From: Ceratorhiza oryzae-sativae
Lineage: Eukaryota > Basidiomycota > Agaricomycetes > Cantharellales > Ceratobasidiaceae
Direction of reading: 5' to 3'
Length of the DNA: 64,000 nt
NCBI GenBank assembly: GCA_030998015.1
Contig: JARWMV010000245.1
Coordinates: 372,001-436,000 of the forward strand
Shown: piece after piece, positions 43,885-55,754 of the stretch
Layout: every line of letters starts with the position of its first letter
How positions within the stretch are numbered: the stretch's first letter is position 1
Notes under the pieces: generated by a model
The model's database searches: none
Told to the model about the DNA's origin: nothing
The model's input: the letters and a program-made list of their open reading frames with translations, nothing else
Program-made: the position numbers and the translations under genes

Positions 43885-45250
43885 GTCCTTTCCGACAGAC
43901 CATCTGTTTCTGGATGGAAAGCAGTGGAGAATCTGGGCTTTGTCCCAATTCCTTTGTATAGGGCTTTTAGGAATTGGCTGTTAAAGGTTGGCCCTTGGTC
44001 TGAGACAGTGGTTTCTGGGGTCCCGTGATGTCTCCATACTTCCCTTATGAATATTTCTGCCAGTTCTTCTGCATTGGTGCTCTCCAGACAAGGTACAAAA
44101 TGGGCCTGCCAGGAGAAGCGATCTACAACTGTCAAGATACTGTCGTACCCTTTTGAGACAGGTAATTTGATGATGAAATCATATGCGACATCTGCCCATG
44201 GTTTCCATGGGATTGGTAAGGACTTCAAGGGAGTGCCTTGTTTGTGTCCTTTGCTTCTTTGACATGTTTCACAAGATTCCATGTATCGGTTTACTTGGGC
44301 CTTCATTCCTGGCCAATAGTAATCCCTTGATAGTAATTCTAGTGTTCAGGCTTGTCCCTGATGACCTGCCACTGGGGCATCATGGCACTCCTCAAGGAGA
44401 CTCAACCTCAAGTCCTTGTCATCCAGGATGTAGAGCCTATTGTCATACCTTAATAGGCCCTCCTTCATTTCATACCGTCTAAATTCCTTCTGTACTGAGG
44501 GTGGTAGTTGTTCTTTATTTGCCATGCTCAGCCTTAAGGATCTGATAGATTCGTCTTCTTCCTGAGCTTCTTTAAGCTCTTCCCAGAAATTCCCCTGTAC
44601 TTCTGCCATGAAACCTATGAACCTTTCTTCTGGAATCATGATCTGTGGTTCCATAGGGGTATCCCCATGGTCGCTCCTTCTGGAAAGGGCATCTGGCTTC
44701 TGTGAGAGTTTCCCTGGTCTATACACAATCTGAAAATTGAAGGGTGCCAGAGTGAGATACCATCTGGCATGCCTTCTATTCCACATCTGGGCATTTTGCC
44801 AGTACTGGAGGTTCCTATGGTCAGTGTATATCACAATAGGTTCCTCTGTCCCTTCTAAGTATAACCTCCAGTGCTCTAAGGACCTAACAATTGCAAGCAA
44901 CTCCTTGTCATAGGTGTCATAATTTTTCTCTGGTGGGGTGAAGCTCTTCAATAGGAAGGCAATTGGATGCAATTGGTTGTCATCACCCTTTTGGCTTAGT
45001 ACCGCCCCCATGGCCACTCCTGAGGCATCTGTTTCCAGTATGTATGGCCTGTTTGGGTTTGGGTGGATCAGGACCAGTTCTCTTGCTACTGCTTCCTTGA
45101 TAGCTTCAAATGCTTCCTGTTGTTTTCTTTCCCACAGGAATTTGACATCTTTTTGGGCAAGATCTGTGAGGGGTTTGGCTAAGGTACTAAACTTCTCTAT
45201 CCACCTTCTATAGAACCCCACAAAGCCTAGGAAGGCTTGGACTTCTTTTA
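43885..45250 (-). pseudogene. Gypsy-2 RNase H and integrase core
   Basis: On the minus strand from 45250: the end of RT (KEVQAFLGFVGFYRRWIEKF), RNase H (LETDASGVAMGAVLSQKG, IVIYTDHRNLQYW), a stop (TGA at 44346-44348) where CGA is expected, then integrase with a zinc-binding CETCQRSK and a D,D-35-E core (YDFIIKLPVSKGYDSILTVV, VSDQGPTFNSQF, ETDGLSERTNQ). The stop is explained by one C-to-T change. Confidence 0.85.
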
Positions 45251-48200
45251 AAGTAGACGACAAGCGAAGTCATCCAACGCCAGTCAGGGTGAGAATCAAG
45301 GGTTTTGTTGTGGGTTATTCAGCGACAAACACGCATGTAACTCCCGAACAACGTCGAATATCGAAAAACGGCTCGCAACATTTTGTAGATAATTTGTAAA
45401 AGAATCGTATTATCATACAGTAGCTACTGTATCTAGCACATCTAGAGGCGAGTTTCCAAAATACGGCCTTGAGGGGGTGACAGCTGCTTGACAGACAGCG
45501 GCAGGACCGACCAGCCGCAGGTACCCGGGGTCCTGATCACAATAGCGTGGGCCGGTGAGTCGTCGGAAGACAAATTTGTTGAATATGGCACTTGGTCTGA
45601 GATGCCACAATTGAGACACCTAGCATATACCGCATATATCAGCGCATACTTCCATATCTTCACACACTTGTCCTATGTTTCCCTGTATATTGCCTAGGAG
45701 TCCCTTGTGACTTTAATTCCACATGGTCTCACTGGTTCGACTTCTTAGAGGGGGACTCTGTACTTAGCATATACAGTGACAATACTAACAATTTATCTAT
45801 TATCCGTACCCCCCTCTTTTCCAGTCTCTTGTAATCTGTGTGCAAGGCTGAGCGCATTTGTTTGAAATGCCACGAAAGAAAAATTCTGCACTTCAACGGA
45901 CACAGAACTTCACGCCAAAACAGGTTAATAGCAGGGCATCATTATCAGTTGATTTCGATTATGCTAATATCAAACAGGGAGCGCAAAAGCAAGCAGAACA
46001 AGAGCTAAACTCTGACTTAGGAGAGGATGTCTCAGTTGCTTCATCAAGCAAACTCACGTTGGACGACGAGGCACCAATCGAACATACACAAATGCAATTG
46101 AACCAGGCTGTAGAATCTCTAAAAGACCTTGTGCTTGATGCACCACTAGAACACAATATTGTGCTAGAGGACCCGCCCAATGATGAGGAAGACCCAATAG
46201 ATAACCAGAACCCCCCAAGCCTTGCAGAGCCAGAGGGGGATGAGACATCAGCCCTTCCTCCCGTAGATACCCAAGAGTTTCAGGATGATGATAATCCAGC
46301 TAATTCTAGTGAGTCGATCGTCCTCTTTATCAATATAAACTTGAATTGACTCACTGCTGTATAGGAGAACAAACAAATCGGAAACCAATTCCCCAGAACG
46401 AAGCTAAAGTAATGGTTAGTGCGCTCAACGAAATAATTGAGTCGTCGTTACATGGGCACGGAACACGGCGTGTATCTACACTTGGCAATGTAGTGCTTAG
46501 ATGACTACGGTTCATGACCAGGACACTGAATCTAATCGCCCTAAAGGGGATGAAATTGATCAATGCCTCTCAAATGGCAGCGGCTGTATTTGGCCGAGGG
46601 GATTGGGCAGCACGACAAGTTCGTTCGTGGATTCGGGCATACCAAAAAGATTCCAAACTTCCAACGAACGTATACAGCACCTGGGGCGAGTCTGTCATAG
46701 AAGACGAAGATCTATCAGCAGCAATACAGTATTGGCTTAGAGACCAAGGAAAATACGTACAAGCTTGTGATATTATCGACTATTTTGGAACAGATGGGGC
46801 AGTGAGATTCTCATGCCTTATTGATGGGCCTCCGTCACTGCACACTGCCCAGCGGTGGATGCACTGAATGGGATATACCTGGATGAAAGAGCGTCGTGGT
46901 CAGTTTGCCAACGGACACGAACGGGATGACGTGAAAGACTATCGAACAAATTACTATGTTCCTGAGTGGATCGAGCTCGAGCGGCGAATGTGAAGCTGGG
47001 ACTCTGAAGGTAATGAAATACCTCCAAAGCTTGCTGAGGGGGAGCGAGTTGTTGTGGTATGGTTTCACGATGAGTCAACGTTTTATGCACACGATCGGCG
47101 ACTTACATGATGGGTTCATGAGAGTGAAACAGCCGGAATATACAAAAAAGGGGAGGGCGTGTCGTTAATGGTAGCTGATTTCGTTTCTGCCGATTATGGC
47201 TGGCTGCGATTGAGACTGGAGTCTCCCAGTGCTGCTCCGACAGCATCACCTGGAACTGGAACAGAACAAGGAAGTTCTAAGTACGTACTATCTATCCAGT
47301 CAAGCAATGTTATCTCACGATGAGTAGTGATGCGAGGGTTATATTTCGGGCAGGGAAACAGCGCGATGGTTGGTTTGGGACAACCGATGTTGTTGATCAA
47401 CTGTCGCGTGCGATGTCGATCGTAAAGGAACAGTACCCAGACAAAGACCATGTCTTTGTCTTCGACAACACGACTATCCATACAAAGCTACCTGAAAGTG
47501 CCCCAAACGTCAACAGAATGACACTCGGTCTGTCTCAAAAGGTTAAGGGAGAAGAGATAGGGCCACTAGGAGACAAAATTAAGATTGACTATGCACCTGC
47601 AATCCTGCCAGACAGAACGGTCCAGCAGCTTTATTACCCCATGAATCATCCGATTACAAAGCTTCAAGGCGCATTTAAGGGCATGGCATCAATCTTAGAG
47701 GAGAGGGGGGTTCCTAATGCTCGAAAACTCAAGCTTGTATGCGCATCGACGAACGCAAACAAGCAAGGGTGTCCGCCCAACTCGACCAGCTGTTGTGCCC
47801 GTCGTACAATGATGAACCAGCCAGATATCCTTGCGCAAAAATCAATCCTTCAGATGCAAGCCACAGCCGAAGGGTTTTCGGTTATTTACCTGCCAAAATA
47901 TCACTGCAAACTCAACCCAATCGAACAATGCTGGGGTGCTGCAAAGCGCGTGTACCGAGACTCGCCCTCATCGAGCTCAGAGGCCGATCTCAGACAAAAT
48001 ATGCTCAGGGCACTGGATTCAGTCAAGTTGGAATCGATCCGAAGGTATGTTTTATCACAGTCCACCCAATTCGTATCTAAACACGCCCAAGATTTGCCGC
48101 TCGCTCTCAGCGATTTGTTCACGCATATGGTCATGGCCTCTCGGGTAGCCAAGCCGCCTGGGCAGCAAAGAAATACCGTGGCCATAGAATCATACCAGAT

Positions 48201-48580
48201 GCATTATTAGGGGACCTGGATGACTCGTATTGAGTCTATCTCCTCCCTGCCTTGCAGAGCTGCTCTGGTTGCGCTAGACATGCCTCATCCCAGTTAAGGA
48301 CCCCGGGTACCTGCAGCTGGTCGGTCCCGCCGCTGTCTGTCAAGCAGCTGTCGCCCCCTCAAGGCCGTATTTTGGAAACTCGCCTCTAGATGTGCTAGAT
48401 ACAGTAGCTACTGTATGATAATACGATTCTTTTACAAATTATCTACAAAATGTTGCGAGCCGTTTTTCGATATTCAACGTCGTTTGGGAGTTACATGCGT
48501 GTTTGTCACCGAATAACCCACAACAAAACCCTTGATTCTCACCCTGACTGGCGTTGGATGACTTCGCTTGTCGTCTACTT
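45251..48580 (+). mobile_element. Tc1/mariner-type DNA transposon with 284-bp TIRs
   Basis: 3330-bp element. TIRs 45251-45534 and 48297-48580 are about 95% alike, starting AAGTAGACGACAAGCGAAGT, and are flanked by duplicated TA (45249-45250, 48581-48582). Removing it with one TA restores the Gypsy-2 RT frame, which proves the insertion. It carries the transposase remains listed next. Confidence 0.92.
45867..48210 (+). pseudogene. DDE (IS630/Tc1/mariner-like) transposase, broken
   Basis: An N-terminal acidic exon starts MPRKKNSALQRTQNF with a GTGAGT...TATAG intron near 46306-46364. A DNA-binding part follows (INASQMAAAVFGRGDWAARQ, VYSTWGESVIEDEDL). The catalytic part has VVVVWFHDESTFYAHDRRL, DFVSADYGWLRL, VFVFDNTTIHTK and YLPKYHCKLNPIEQCW, matching the DDE/D pattern with the LNPIE motif. 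In-frame stops occur near 46501, 46864 and 46990, so this copy cannot make a full transposase unless some lie in introns. Confidence 0.75.
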
Positions 48581-48582
48581 TA

Positions 48583-49825
48583 CTGTGTTAGGTTCTGGCC
48601 ATTCTAGAACTGCCTTTACCTTTTCCTTTTCCATTGATATCCCTTCTGGGGATATGACAATTCCAATGAAGCTTACCTCCTTCACAAAGAACTGACACTT
48701 GTGTGGTTTGAGGAAGAGGTGGTTTTCCCTCATTCTTCTTAACACTTCCCTGACATGTTGTACATGTTCTTCCCTGTTTCTGGAAAACACTAGTACATCG
48801 TCCATGTAGATTACCACATAATCATCTATTATATCACAGAACTTTTCCATCATGAACCTGGTAAAGGTTCTTGGTCCTTCTTTTACTCCAAATGGCATGA
48901 CCAAGCATTCAAACTGGCCTTCTCCTGTCCTGAAAGCTGTTTTCCATTCGTCTCCCTCTTTTACCCTGATGTTGTTGAACCCCCATCGAACATCCATTTT
49001 TGAATAGATGGTTGCATCCTTCAGTCTCTCAATCAATTCTATTTGGATTGGAAGTGGAAACCTGTCTGGCTTGGTGATGTCATTCATCTTACGGTAGTTG
49101 ACTACCAACCTAAGCCCTCCATCTGCTTTGTTCACATAGAAACAGGGTGCAGCTACAACTGACTGGCTGGGCCTTATTTTCCTGTTTCTTAGTTCCTCCT
49201 CTAGGTACTCCCTGAGCGCCTTTGTTTCTGCTGGTGACATACTGTACCTCTTTGCAGGCTTTGGCAGCTCTGCTCCCTCGATCAGGTCCATTTTGAAGTC
49301 TAGGTTACCTCGGTGGGGTGGAAGTTCTTGGAAACCTTCTTCCCCAAATAGGTCTTCAAAATCCCTAAATTCTTCTGGGATTTGTAGGCTTTCACTTGCT
49401 GCCCTTGCCTTGATTTCATCTGGGTATGAGATGGTAAGGTCTTTCCAATCTATGATAGGTTCTGCTTCTTCAAGCCATTCTTTCCCTAGGACTATGTCTG
49501 TGTCACCTAGGGTCATTACATAAAGGGAGCATTTTAGTGTCTTCCCTTCCACTTCGATGTTTAGTTCTGCCCTTTCCTCTATGGCATCCTTGATTTCATT
49601 TCCATCAATGGCCACAATTGATTTCTTGTGTTTGAGGGGAGTGGTTGGAATCCCTTTTTCCCTTGAATAGGCCTTATTGATGAAGTTGGTTGAAGATCCT
49701 GAGTCAATCAGCATCTTAGCTGGTTCCATGATTCCCTCTACTGTAGTGTATATTATTGATTGATTACTAGACTTCTTGAGGTAACATACATCTGCGGTAG
49801 GGGTTATATTGGGGTCCTCCAACAT
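48583..49825 (-). CDS. Gypsy-2 protease and reverse transcriptase
   Basis: Open minus-strand frame starting MLEDPNITPTADVCYLKK. The aspartic protease motif AKMLIDSGSSTNFI is intact. RT follows with VVAAPCFYVNKADGGLRLVV, IYSKMDVRWGFNNIRVKEGD, the PFGVKEGPRTF motif and the catalytic YMDD in VVIYMDDVLVFSRN. Reading ends at the Tc1/mariner insertion and continues at 45250. Confidence 0.9.
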
Positions 49826-49842
49826 GGAAGTGGTAGGACCAA

Positions 49843-52023
49843 TTAGTTTTCCGACTCAGAGCTGCTTTCTTCCTCAACTTGTCTGCTGGCCTTCCCTTGT
49901 ATCTTAGCTTTGTTGTAGGTCCACTGGCCTTGGCACTCCTTCAGGACATGCCCTGATTTACCGCATTTGATACAGAGTACTTCTTTCCTTCGCCTGTCCT
50001 TTTCACTGTTTGGTATCCTTACCATGTTGTTGGTTTGGATATTCCCCTGTTTGCCGCTGGTCCCTAAAGGCTTGTTCCCCCCTTGTTTGTATTTCGCTGG
50101 TGCCCAGGTTGAATTTGATGAGTTGCTGGTCCTTGTATTCATTTTCTGGTTTGCAAACTGCATGTCATCCATTTTGCAGGCAAAGTCAATTAATTGATCT
50201 AAGGTATATGATGGACCTTCAGCCTCATTTGCCAGTACTTCAATCCTTAAAATCTCTTGTCGTACTTCGGGTTTTAACCCTTCCCTGAATTGGTCCTTGA
50301 GGGCTTCCTGGTTCCAGTCTACCTCTTGGATCAGGATCTGGAATTGGGTAGCATAATCCAATGCACTCTTGGTCTGTGTTAATTTCCTTAGTTTCCGGAT
50401 GGTCTTTTCCTTTATGACTGGGTCATTAAAAGCATCCAGGAATCCCTTCCTGAAATCCTTCCAGGATGCAAGAATACCTGTGTGTTCGCCTGCTAGTAGT
50501 TTCCGGCGGTAAGGTTGTGCCCAGTTTGCTGCTTCCCCATCCTCCATGTTCATTAGCACAGCAGATATCTTTTTTCGGTCATCAAAGGCTGATTCGTCAT
50601 AGTCAGCAAAGAAAAGTTCCATGCTGATTATGAAGTTCTCTGCTTCCTTCCCCTTTTTCCCATTAAATTTGCTGGGTCTCCCTAGTCTTGCCTCCTTAGG
50701 AGTGTGGTTTGCAGCAAGGGTAGGTTGGTTTGCTTGGGATGGAGGTTCTGTTCAGGGTCTTATTGTGGACTCCGCCTGGAAGGTTCTTCCCAGAAAGGGT
50801 GTTCATACTGGGGAGGCTGAGGGGGATTGTGAGGGGCTTCCTATGACCACCCTAGTTCTTCCCCTGGTTTCTTCTGTCCTTTCCCTTGGCCTTCCTGCTT
50901 CAGTTGTTTTCCGGAGCTCATTTCCTAGATTGGTTACCCGTTGTTCTAGTGCAATTAGGATCTCCCCTGTGTTTTCAGTTTTCTTCTCTAAGCTTTCAAG
51001 CTTTCACTCTTGCATTCCCAGTACCCGGTTTATTTCCATGGAGATGTCCTTTAATTCTTTTATCAGGTTCCCCATTTCTGCTTTTAGGTTGTCCTGGTTC
51101 TTTGCCACATAGAGGACATTTTTGTTGGATGTTTCCATTGACCTTACCATCCAGTCCACGTTTCCTTCTTGTCGGGTTAGTGATATTTGACACTGATTTA
51201 TACCTGTGATTGCCTTTTCTAGTTCCCTATGATTATTGTCTCTAAGTTCCTTGAGCCCTGCCCTGATGGCCGTGGCAATGGTGTGAATAGGGTTGGCAGT
51301 GGCTATGGCTCCGGTGTCACGAACTGACACACATACATCCACTCTACAATATTTTCTCGATTAACTACATTTTATGAGATCACCTTCAAAACATACTTGC
51401 CTTTTATGGTATATCTGTGTCATGTGACTCAGGGAATGTTCCGGACCGGTAACCAAGATGTATTTCAACTCTGATGTGAAATTCCGCAGTTCCGCAGTTG
51501 CTTCTACTGCTTCTATCTCTTATCTGTCGTGACTCACTGTACGGACTTGTTTGTTATGATGTGGCTCATACTATGTATATAAACCAGGTCAAGTTCACAG
51601 AGGACTCCTCAAGAACTTGACCTCTCATCGAATACAAGTTCTTTTATTCTCTTACTATTTTCCTCGTCGCCTGACTTGTCGTCGTCAACATCCAGGACCT
51701 GGCTGGGGTTGTGTCCTTGCCTCTTCCGCCAAGGCCGTGCCTTGTTTGTATATGGTTCAGGTCATATCTTCTACCTCATCCCTCTCTGGATTTGAGATAT
51801 CTTCTGGGTCTGGATTTATCAGGTGAATTGGCGGTTGCGGGCTGCAGAGTGGTATTCCCCCTATTTCCCCTCCCAGGATGGGGGCCCGAGTGGGGTTGGG
51901 TTGAGCCACTGGTTGTGGGTTTTGTGGCAACCCCCCTGGCATTCCTTGGAGGGTCTCATCTGGGTTACCTTCAGCCTCTGGGGAAGCAATGGGTTTGGGT
52001 GATTGTGGCCTACTATTTGCCAC
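49843..52023 (-). pseudogene. Gypsy-2 gag, split by a solo LTR
   Basis: The N-terminus is at 52023-51757 (NSRPQSPKPIASPEAEGN; NPDPEDISNPERDEVEDM). A coiled-coil-like part lies at 51300-51000 (LRDNNHRELEKAITGINQCQ). Capsid and nucleocapsid are at 50622-49843, with a zinc knuckle CIKCGKSGHVLKEC and an acidic end (VEEESSSESEN). The solo LTR at 51315-51690 interrupts it, and the frame is not continuous around 50620-51000. Confidence 0.75.
51315..51690 (+). repeat. Solo Gypsy-1 LTR inside Gypsy-2 gag
   Basis: 376 bp, same family and orientation as the Gypsy-1 LTRs, flanked by TCCGG (51310-51314) and TCCAG (51691-51695), a 5-bp duplication with one G/A difference. It retains many CG sites that are TG or CA in the two LTRs of the full element. 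Confidence 0.85.
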
Positions 52024-52166
52024 TCTGCTTTGAGATCAAGTTTGTGGTCTCTGTGACATAGTTTCTTTATGTTCTCTTATGTATCACAGGAGTTAGCTGG
52101 TTTTCTCATGTACTCAGCCCTTAGTATCTGTGTAGTATACTTATGTTTGCCACTAGTTAAGTTAAG

Positions 52167-52178
52167 AGCTTGCTTTAT
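52167..52178 (-). promoter_or_regulatory. Gypsy-2 primer-binding site (self-priming type)
   Basis: Next to the 5' LTR on the minus strand lies ATAAAGCAAGCT. It is the exact complement of AGCTTGCTTTAT (minus strand, 52320-52309) in the LTR, located about 27 bases downstream of a TATATAAG box (minus strand, 52354-52347), where the RNA should start. Confidence 0.65.
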
Positions 52179-52180
52179 AA

Positions 52181-52863
52181 TGTTGTGACCCTCTGGAGGC
52201 TCCCTTGTGGAGCACTTAAGTAGTGGCTGCGTTGACGGTTTGGTGCTATGCAGTATGTATTGAGCGTTCTAGTTACAGTGTTTGCTATGGTCTATGGTGG
52301 TTGACAAGATAAAGCAAGCTGAGGTGTTCAGTCTTGCTTTACTCCCCTTATATACATGTGACTGCAGTTGCTGTGGTGGCCCCCCTTTCCTAAGCGCTGT
52401 CTACAGCAGTTATAGGTTCTATATAGTACTAGGTCTTAGGTAATCGTTTATCCTAAGTTTGTGTGGCTCTGAATCTTATAGAGCCGCGCAAGGTCCAAGG
52501 GTCATGTGACTTTTGGACTTTAAGCACCCAGCACTTAATTGCTGGATAAGCGCCAAGGTCACGTGACAACTTGCTCCTCGCTCCAAGTAACATGGGAGAG
52601 AAATGCTGGAGCAAGTTCAGGGTAACCACCAGTGCTTAATCGTTGGGTAAGCGCCGAGGTCACGTGACAACTTGCTCCTCCTTGCTCCAAGTAACATGGG
52701 AGAGAAACGCTGGAGCGAGTTCAGGGTAACCACTGGCACTTAATCATTGGGTAAGCACCGAGATCACGTGATCTTGTTTATGGTTTGTTCTGCTTCGGGA
52801 AAAATGCCATAAATCTGTACAATATTCGGTTGTTAGGTTATGTCTGCTAGGTGGGTCATAACA
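52181..52863 (-). repeat. Gypsy-2 5' LTR
   Basis: 683 bp, same sequence as the left LTR but with two instead of three ~102-bp tandem units (starting about 52557 and 52658). Confidence 0.88.
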
Positions 52864-52880
52864 CCTTAGTCGTGTGGGCA

Positions 52881-55307
52881 TGACCTTTACAGCCATGATC
52901 CAGGAAGAGTTCCAAGACATTGAGGGCATTTATGTTGTAATCTATATGGATGACATATTAGTGTTCTCCAAAAACCAAGAAGAACATGATGAACATGTCA
53001 AAGAAGTCTTGTGTCATCTCCAAAAAGCCAGCCTATACTGCACCCTGGAGAAATGTGTTTTTGATGTCACCAAAGTTGATTACCTGGGAATAGTAGTGAC
53101 TCCCCAGGGAATTAAGGTAGACCCAGCCAAGGTCAAAAAAGCTGTTGAATGGCCAACCCCTACCAACCCAACCAAAGTCCTGGAAGGTTGGGGTTTGCAA
53201 ATTGGTTAAGGCACTTCATAAAAGACTTTTCAAAAATCACAAAATGTCTTTATGAACTTGTCAAGAAGGACGTAAAGTGGGAATGGACAGAAGAAAGGGA
53301 CCAGGCATGGAACCTGCTGAAGCAGAAATTGAAAGAAGCCCCCCTCCTAATTCAGCCAGAACCCAGCAAACCATTTATTCTGGAAACAGACACCTCAGGC
53401 TATGCCACAGGTGCTGTATTATTGCAATATGGAGAAGATGGAATGCTTCACCCAATCTCCTACTACTCCAAGGCGATGGTCCCAGCAGAAAGAAATTATG
53501 ATATTTACAACAAGGAAATGCTGGCAATTATAAAAGCCCTCAAACACTGGTGTCACTTACTAGAGGGGGCTGAACACCCAGTAAACATTGTTTGCAATCA
53601 CAAAAATCTGGAATATTGGAAGACAAACTGGCCACTGAATGGCTGAGTCACACAATGGCACGAGTTCCTGTCCAGATTTGAATTCAAGATCCTATACATC
53701 AAAGGGGCAAAGAATGGCCAGGCAGACATACTCTCTAGGCTATCAAGGCACATCCCTAAAGAGGGGGGTGAGAGCCAAGCTCTGCTTGCACAAAACCAAT
53801 TTTTGGAACTAAAATCATTGTGGCTACAAGCAATCACACCAGACCATGACCTGGAACAACTCATTAGGGATGCTATCCCAGGGGAGGAGCACCTGTCAAA
53901 AGTGCTAAAGGCCCTAGACAACAATGAAAAGGTCAAAAATTGGGAATGGGATGAAGGACTTTTATGATACAAGGGCTGAATCTATGTCCCAAATAACAAA
54001 GAAATTCACAAGCTGATCATTGAAAGCCATCATGACAACCCAGCTGCAGGACACCCAGGACAGTTCAGAACATATGAATTGTTAAACCACAAATATACAT
54101 GGTCATCAATGAAAAAATCAGTCAATGAATATGTCACACATTGTGAATCTTGTATTAGGAACAAGCACAGCAACCAAGTTCCCCCAGGGCTCCTAAACCC
54201 AATACCAGCACCAGAAAAACCTTGGGAGGAAATCACCTATGATCTGATCACCAGGCTACCCCTGTCAGAAGGGTTCAATGCTATATTTACAGTTGTTGAC
54301 TGCCTGACAAAAATGGTCCACTTTATCCCATGCCAATCAGAAGCCAGTGCTATGGATTGCACCAACTTGTTCCTAACATATGTATGGAAACTTCATGGGT
54401 TACCATGGAAAACAATCTCAGACTGCGGCCCCAACTTTGCATCCAAATTCCTAAGGCACTTATACAAATGGCTGGATATAAAACCCTCCTACTCCACAGC
54501 ATATCACCCCCAGACAGATGGCCAGTCCAAAAGGGCCAACCAAGTAGTAGAAGGGTACATCAGACATTATGTATCAGACCAGCAGGACAACTGGGTCTCA
54601 CTCTTACCATTGGCTGAATTTGCCTACAATAACAGTGTCAACGCCTCAACTGGCAAATCACCATTCTTTGCAAACTATGGTTTCCACCCAAGGCTGGCAG
54701 TTGGGGACAGGGAGGAACAAGAACTCCCCCTAGCAGACAACCATGCATAATGGCTCCAAAAGGGCCACAACAAACTTAAGGTAGCTCTGGAAATAGCAAA
54801 CCAGAGGATCAAAGAATACTATGACCAGAAGCATTGGACCCCAGAAGCTATTAAGGTTGGAGACAAAGTCTGGCTTGATACCAAGAATATACAGACACAA
54901 CAGGCCTCCAGGAAACTGGCCCACAAAAGAGTTGGACCATTCAAGGTGGTAGCACAACATGGCACACATGCTTTCAAACTGGACCTACCGATAACCATGA
55001 AAATACACCCAGTGTTTCATGTTTTACTCCTCACCAGATATAAAGATGACCCCTATGGCTGTCAGGTTCCCCCACCACCACCTGTGGTAACCCCTGAAGG
55101 GGAAGAAGAATTTGAAGTGGAGCAGATCATAAAGTCATGATACAACAAAAGGTCTAATGTCTTTGAATACTACATCAAATGGCTTGGCTATGACGAGCAA
55201 CAATGGTTAACTTACAATGACCTGGTGAATGCACCAGAACTCATCACTGACTATGTCAAGTCACATCCAAAGGCACCCCATGACCCCCATGCCTTGAAGG
55301 GGGGAAG
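52881..55307 (+). pseudogene. Gypsy-1 second half of RT, RNase H, integrase and chromodomain-like end (broken)
   Basis: RT resumes with GIYVVIYMDDILVFSKNQEE. RNase H has LETDTSGYATGAVLLQYGED and ERNYDIYNKEMLAI. Integrase has a zinc motif (CESCIRNKHSN), DLITRLPLSEGFNAIFTVVD, SDCGPNFASKFLRHL and QTDGQSKRANQ, where the usual catalytic glutamate is replaced by lysine. A GPF-type module and a chromodomain-like YYIKWLGYDEQQWLTYNDL close it. Stops occur at 53644, 54748 and 55138. Confidence 0.85.
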
Positions 55308-55682
55308 TGTCATGAACTGACATGCATATATCCACTCTACAATATTCCTTGATTTATTACATTTTATGAGATCATCTTCAAAACATACTTGCCTTTTATG
55401 GTATATCTGTGTCATGTGATTCAGGGGATGTTCCAGACTGATAACTGAGATGTATTTCAACTCCAATGTGAAATTCCGCAGTTCCACAGTTGCTTCTACT
55501 GCTTCTATCTCTTATCAGTCGTGACTCACTGTATGGACTTGTTTGTTATGATGTGGCTTGTACTATGTATATAAACCAGGTCAAGTTCACAGAGGACTCC
55601 TCAAGAACTTGACCTCTCATCGAATACAAGTTCTTTTCTTTTCTTACTATTTTTCTTGTCACCTGACTTGTTGTTGTCGACA
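55308..55682 (+). repeat. Gypsy-1 3' LTR
   Basis: 375 bp, nearly identical to 33444-33819, followed by the target duplication CAGTT at 55683-55687. Confidence 0.9.
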
Positions 55683-55754
55683 CAGTTTATATACAATCTT
55701 CAAGCCACATCAAAACAAACACAACTATACTACAAGTCATATTGCTAAGTGATA

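Larger units (their letters stand above)
38290..52863 (-). mobile_element. Gypsy-2: Ty3/Gypsy retrotransposon with unusual 3' cargo
   Basis: LTRs at 52181-52863 (5') and 38290-39070 (3') both read TGTTRTGACC...GTCATAACA on the plus strand. A perfect 5-bp duplication CCTTA flanks the element (38285-38289, 52864-52868). A polypurine tract next to the left LTR, self-primer pairing next to the right LTR and the gene order gag-PR-RT-RH-IN-chromodomain all agree on minus-strand orientation. Insertions inside it are a solo Gypsy-1 LTR, a 3.3-kb Tc1/mariner-type element and a MITE. Between the integrase and the polypurine tract lie 3.8 kb with a Rep-like frame and two more ORFs. Confidence 0.9.
33444..55682 (+). 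mobile_element. Gypsy-1: Ty3/Gypsy LTR retrotransposon, split by nested insertions
   Basis: Both LTRs (33444-33819 and 55308-55682) are about 376 bp and nearly identical, starting TGTCATGAACTG and ending GACA. The element is flanked by a perfect 5-bp target duplication CAGTT (33439-33443 and 55683-55687). A polypurine tract (AAGGGGGGAAG) precedes the 3' LTR at 55297-55307. Gag, protease, RT/RNase H and integrase follow in Ty3/Gypsy order on the plus strand, with an integrase/chromodomain-like end. The RT is cut at about 37803 and resumes at about 52881, because an LTR and Gypsy-2 landed there. Frames are broken in gag, RNase H and the integrase tail, so the copy is dead. Confidence 0.9.

Noticed and set aside
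50621..51112. 163-codon plus-strand frame in the transposon nest
   Set aside because: It is the antisense of Gypsy-2 gag; the translation is hydrophobic noise.
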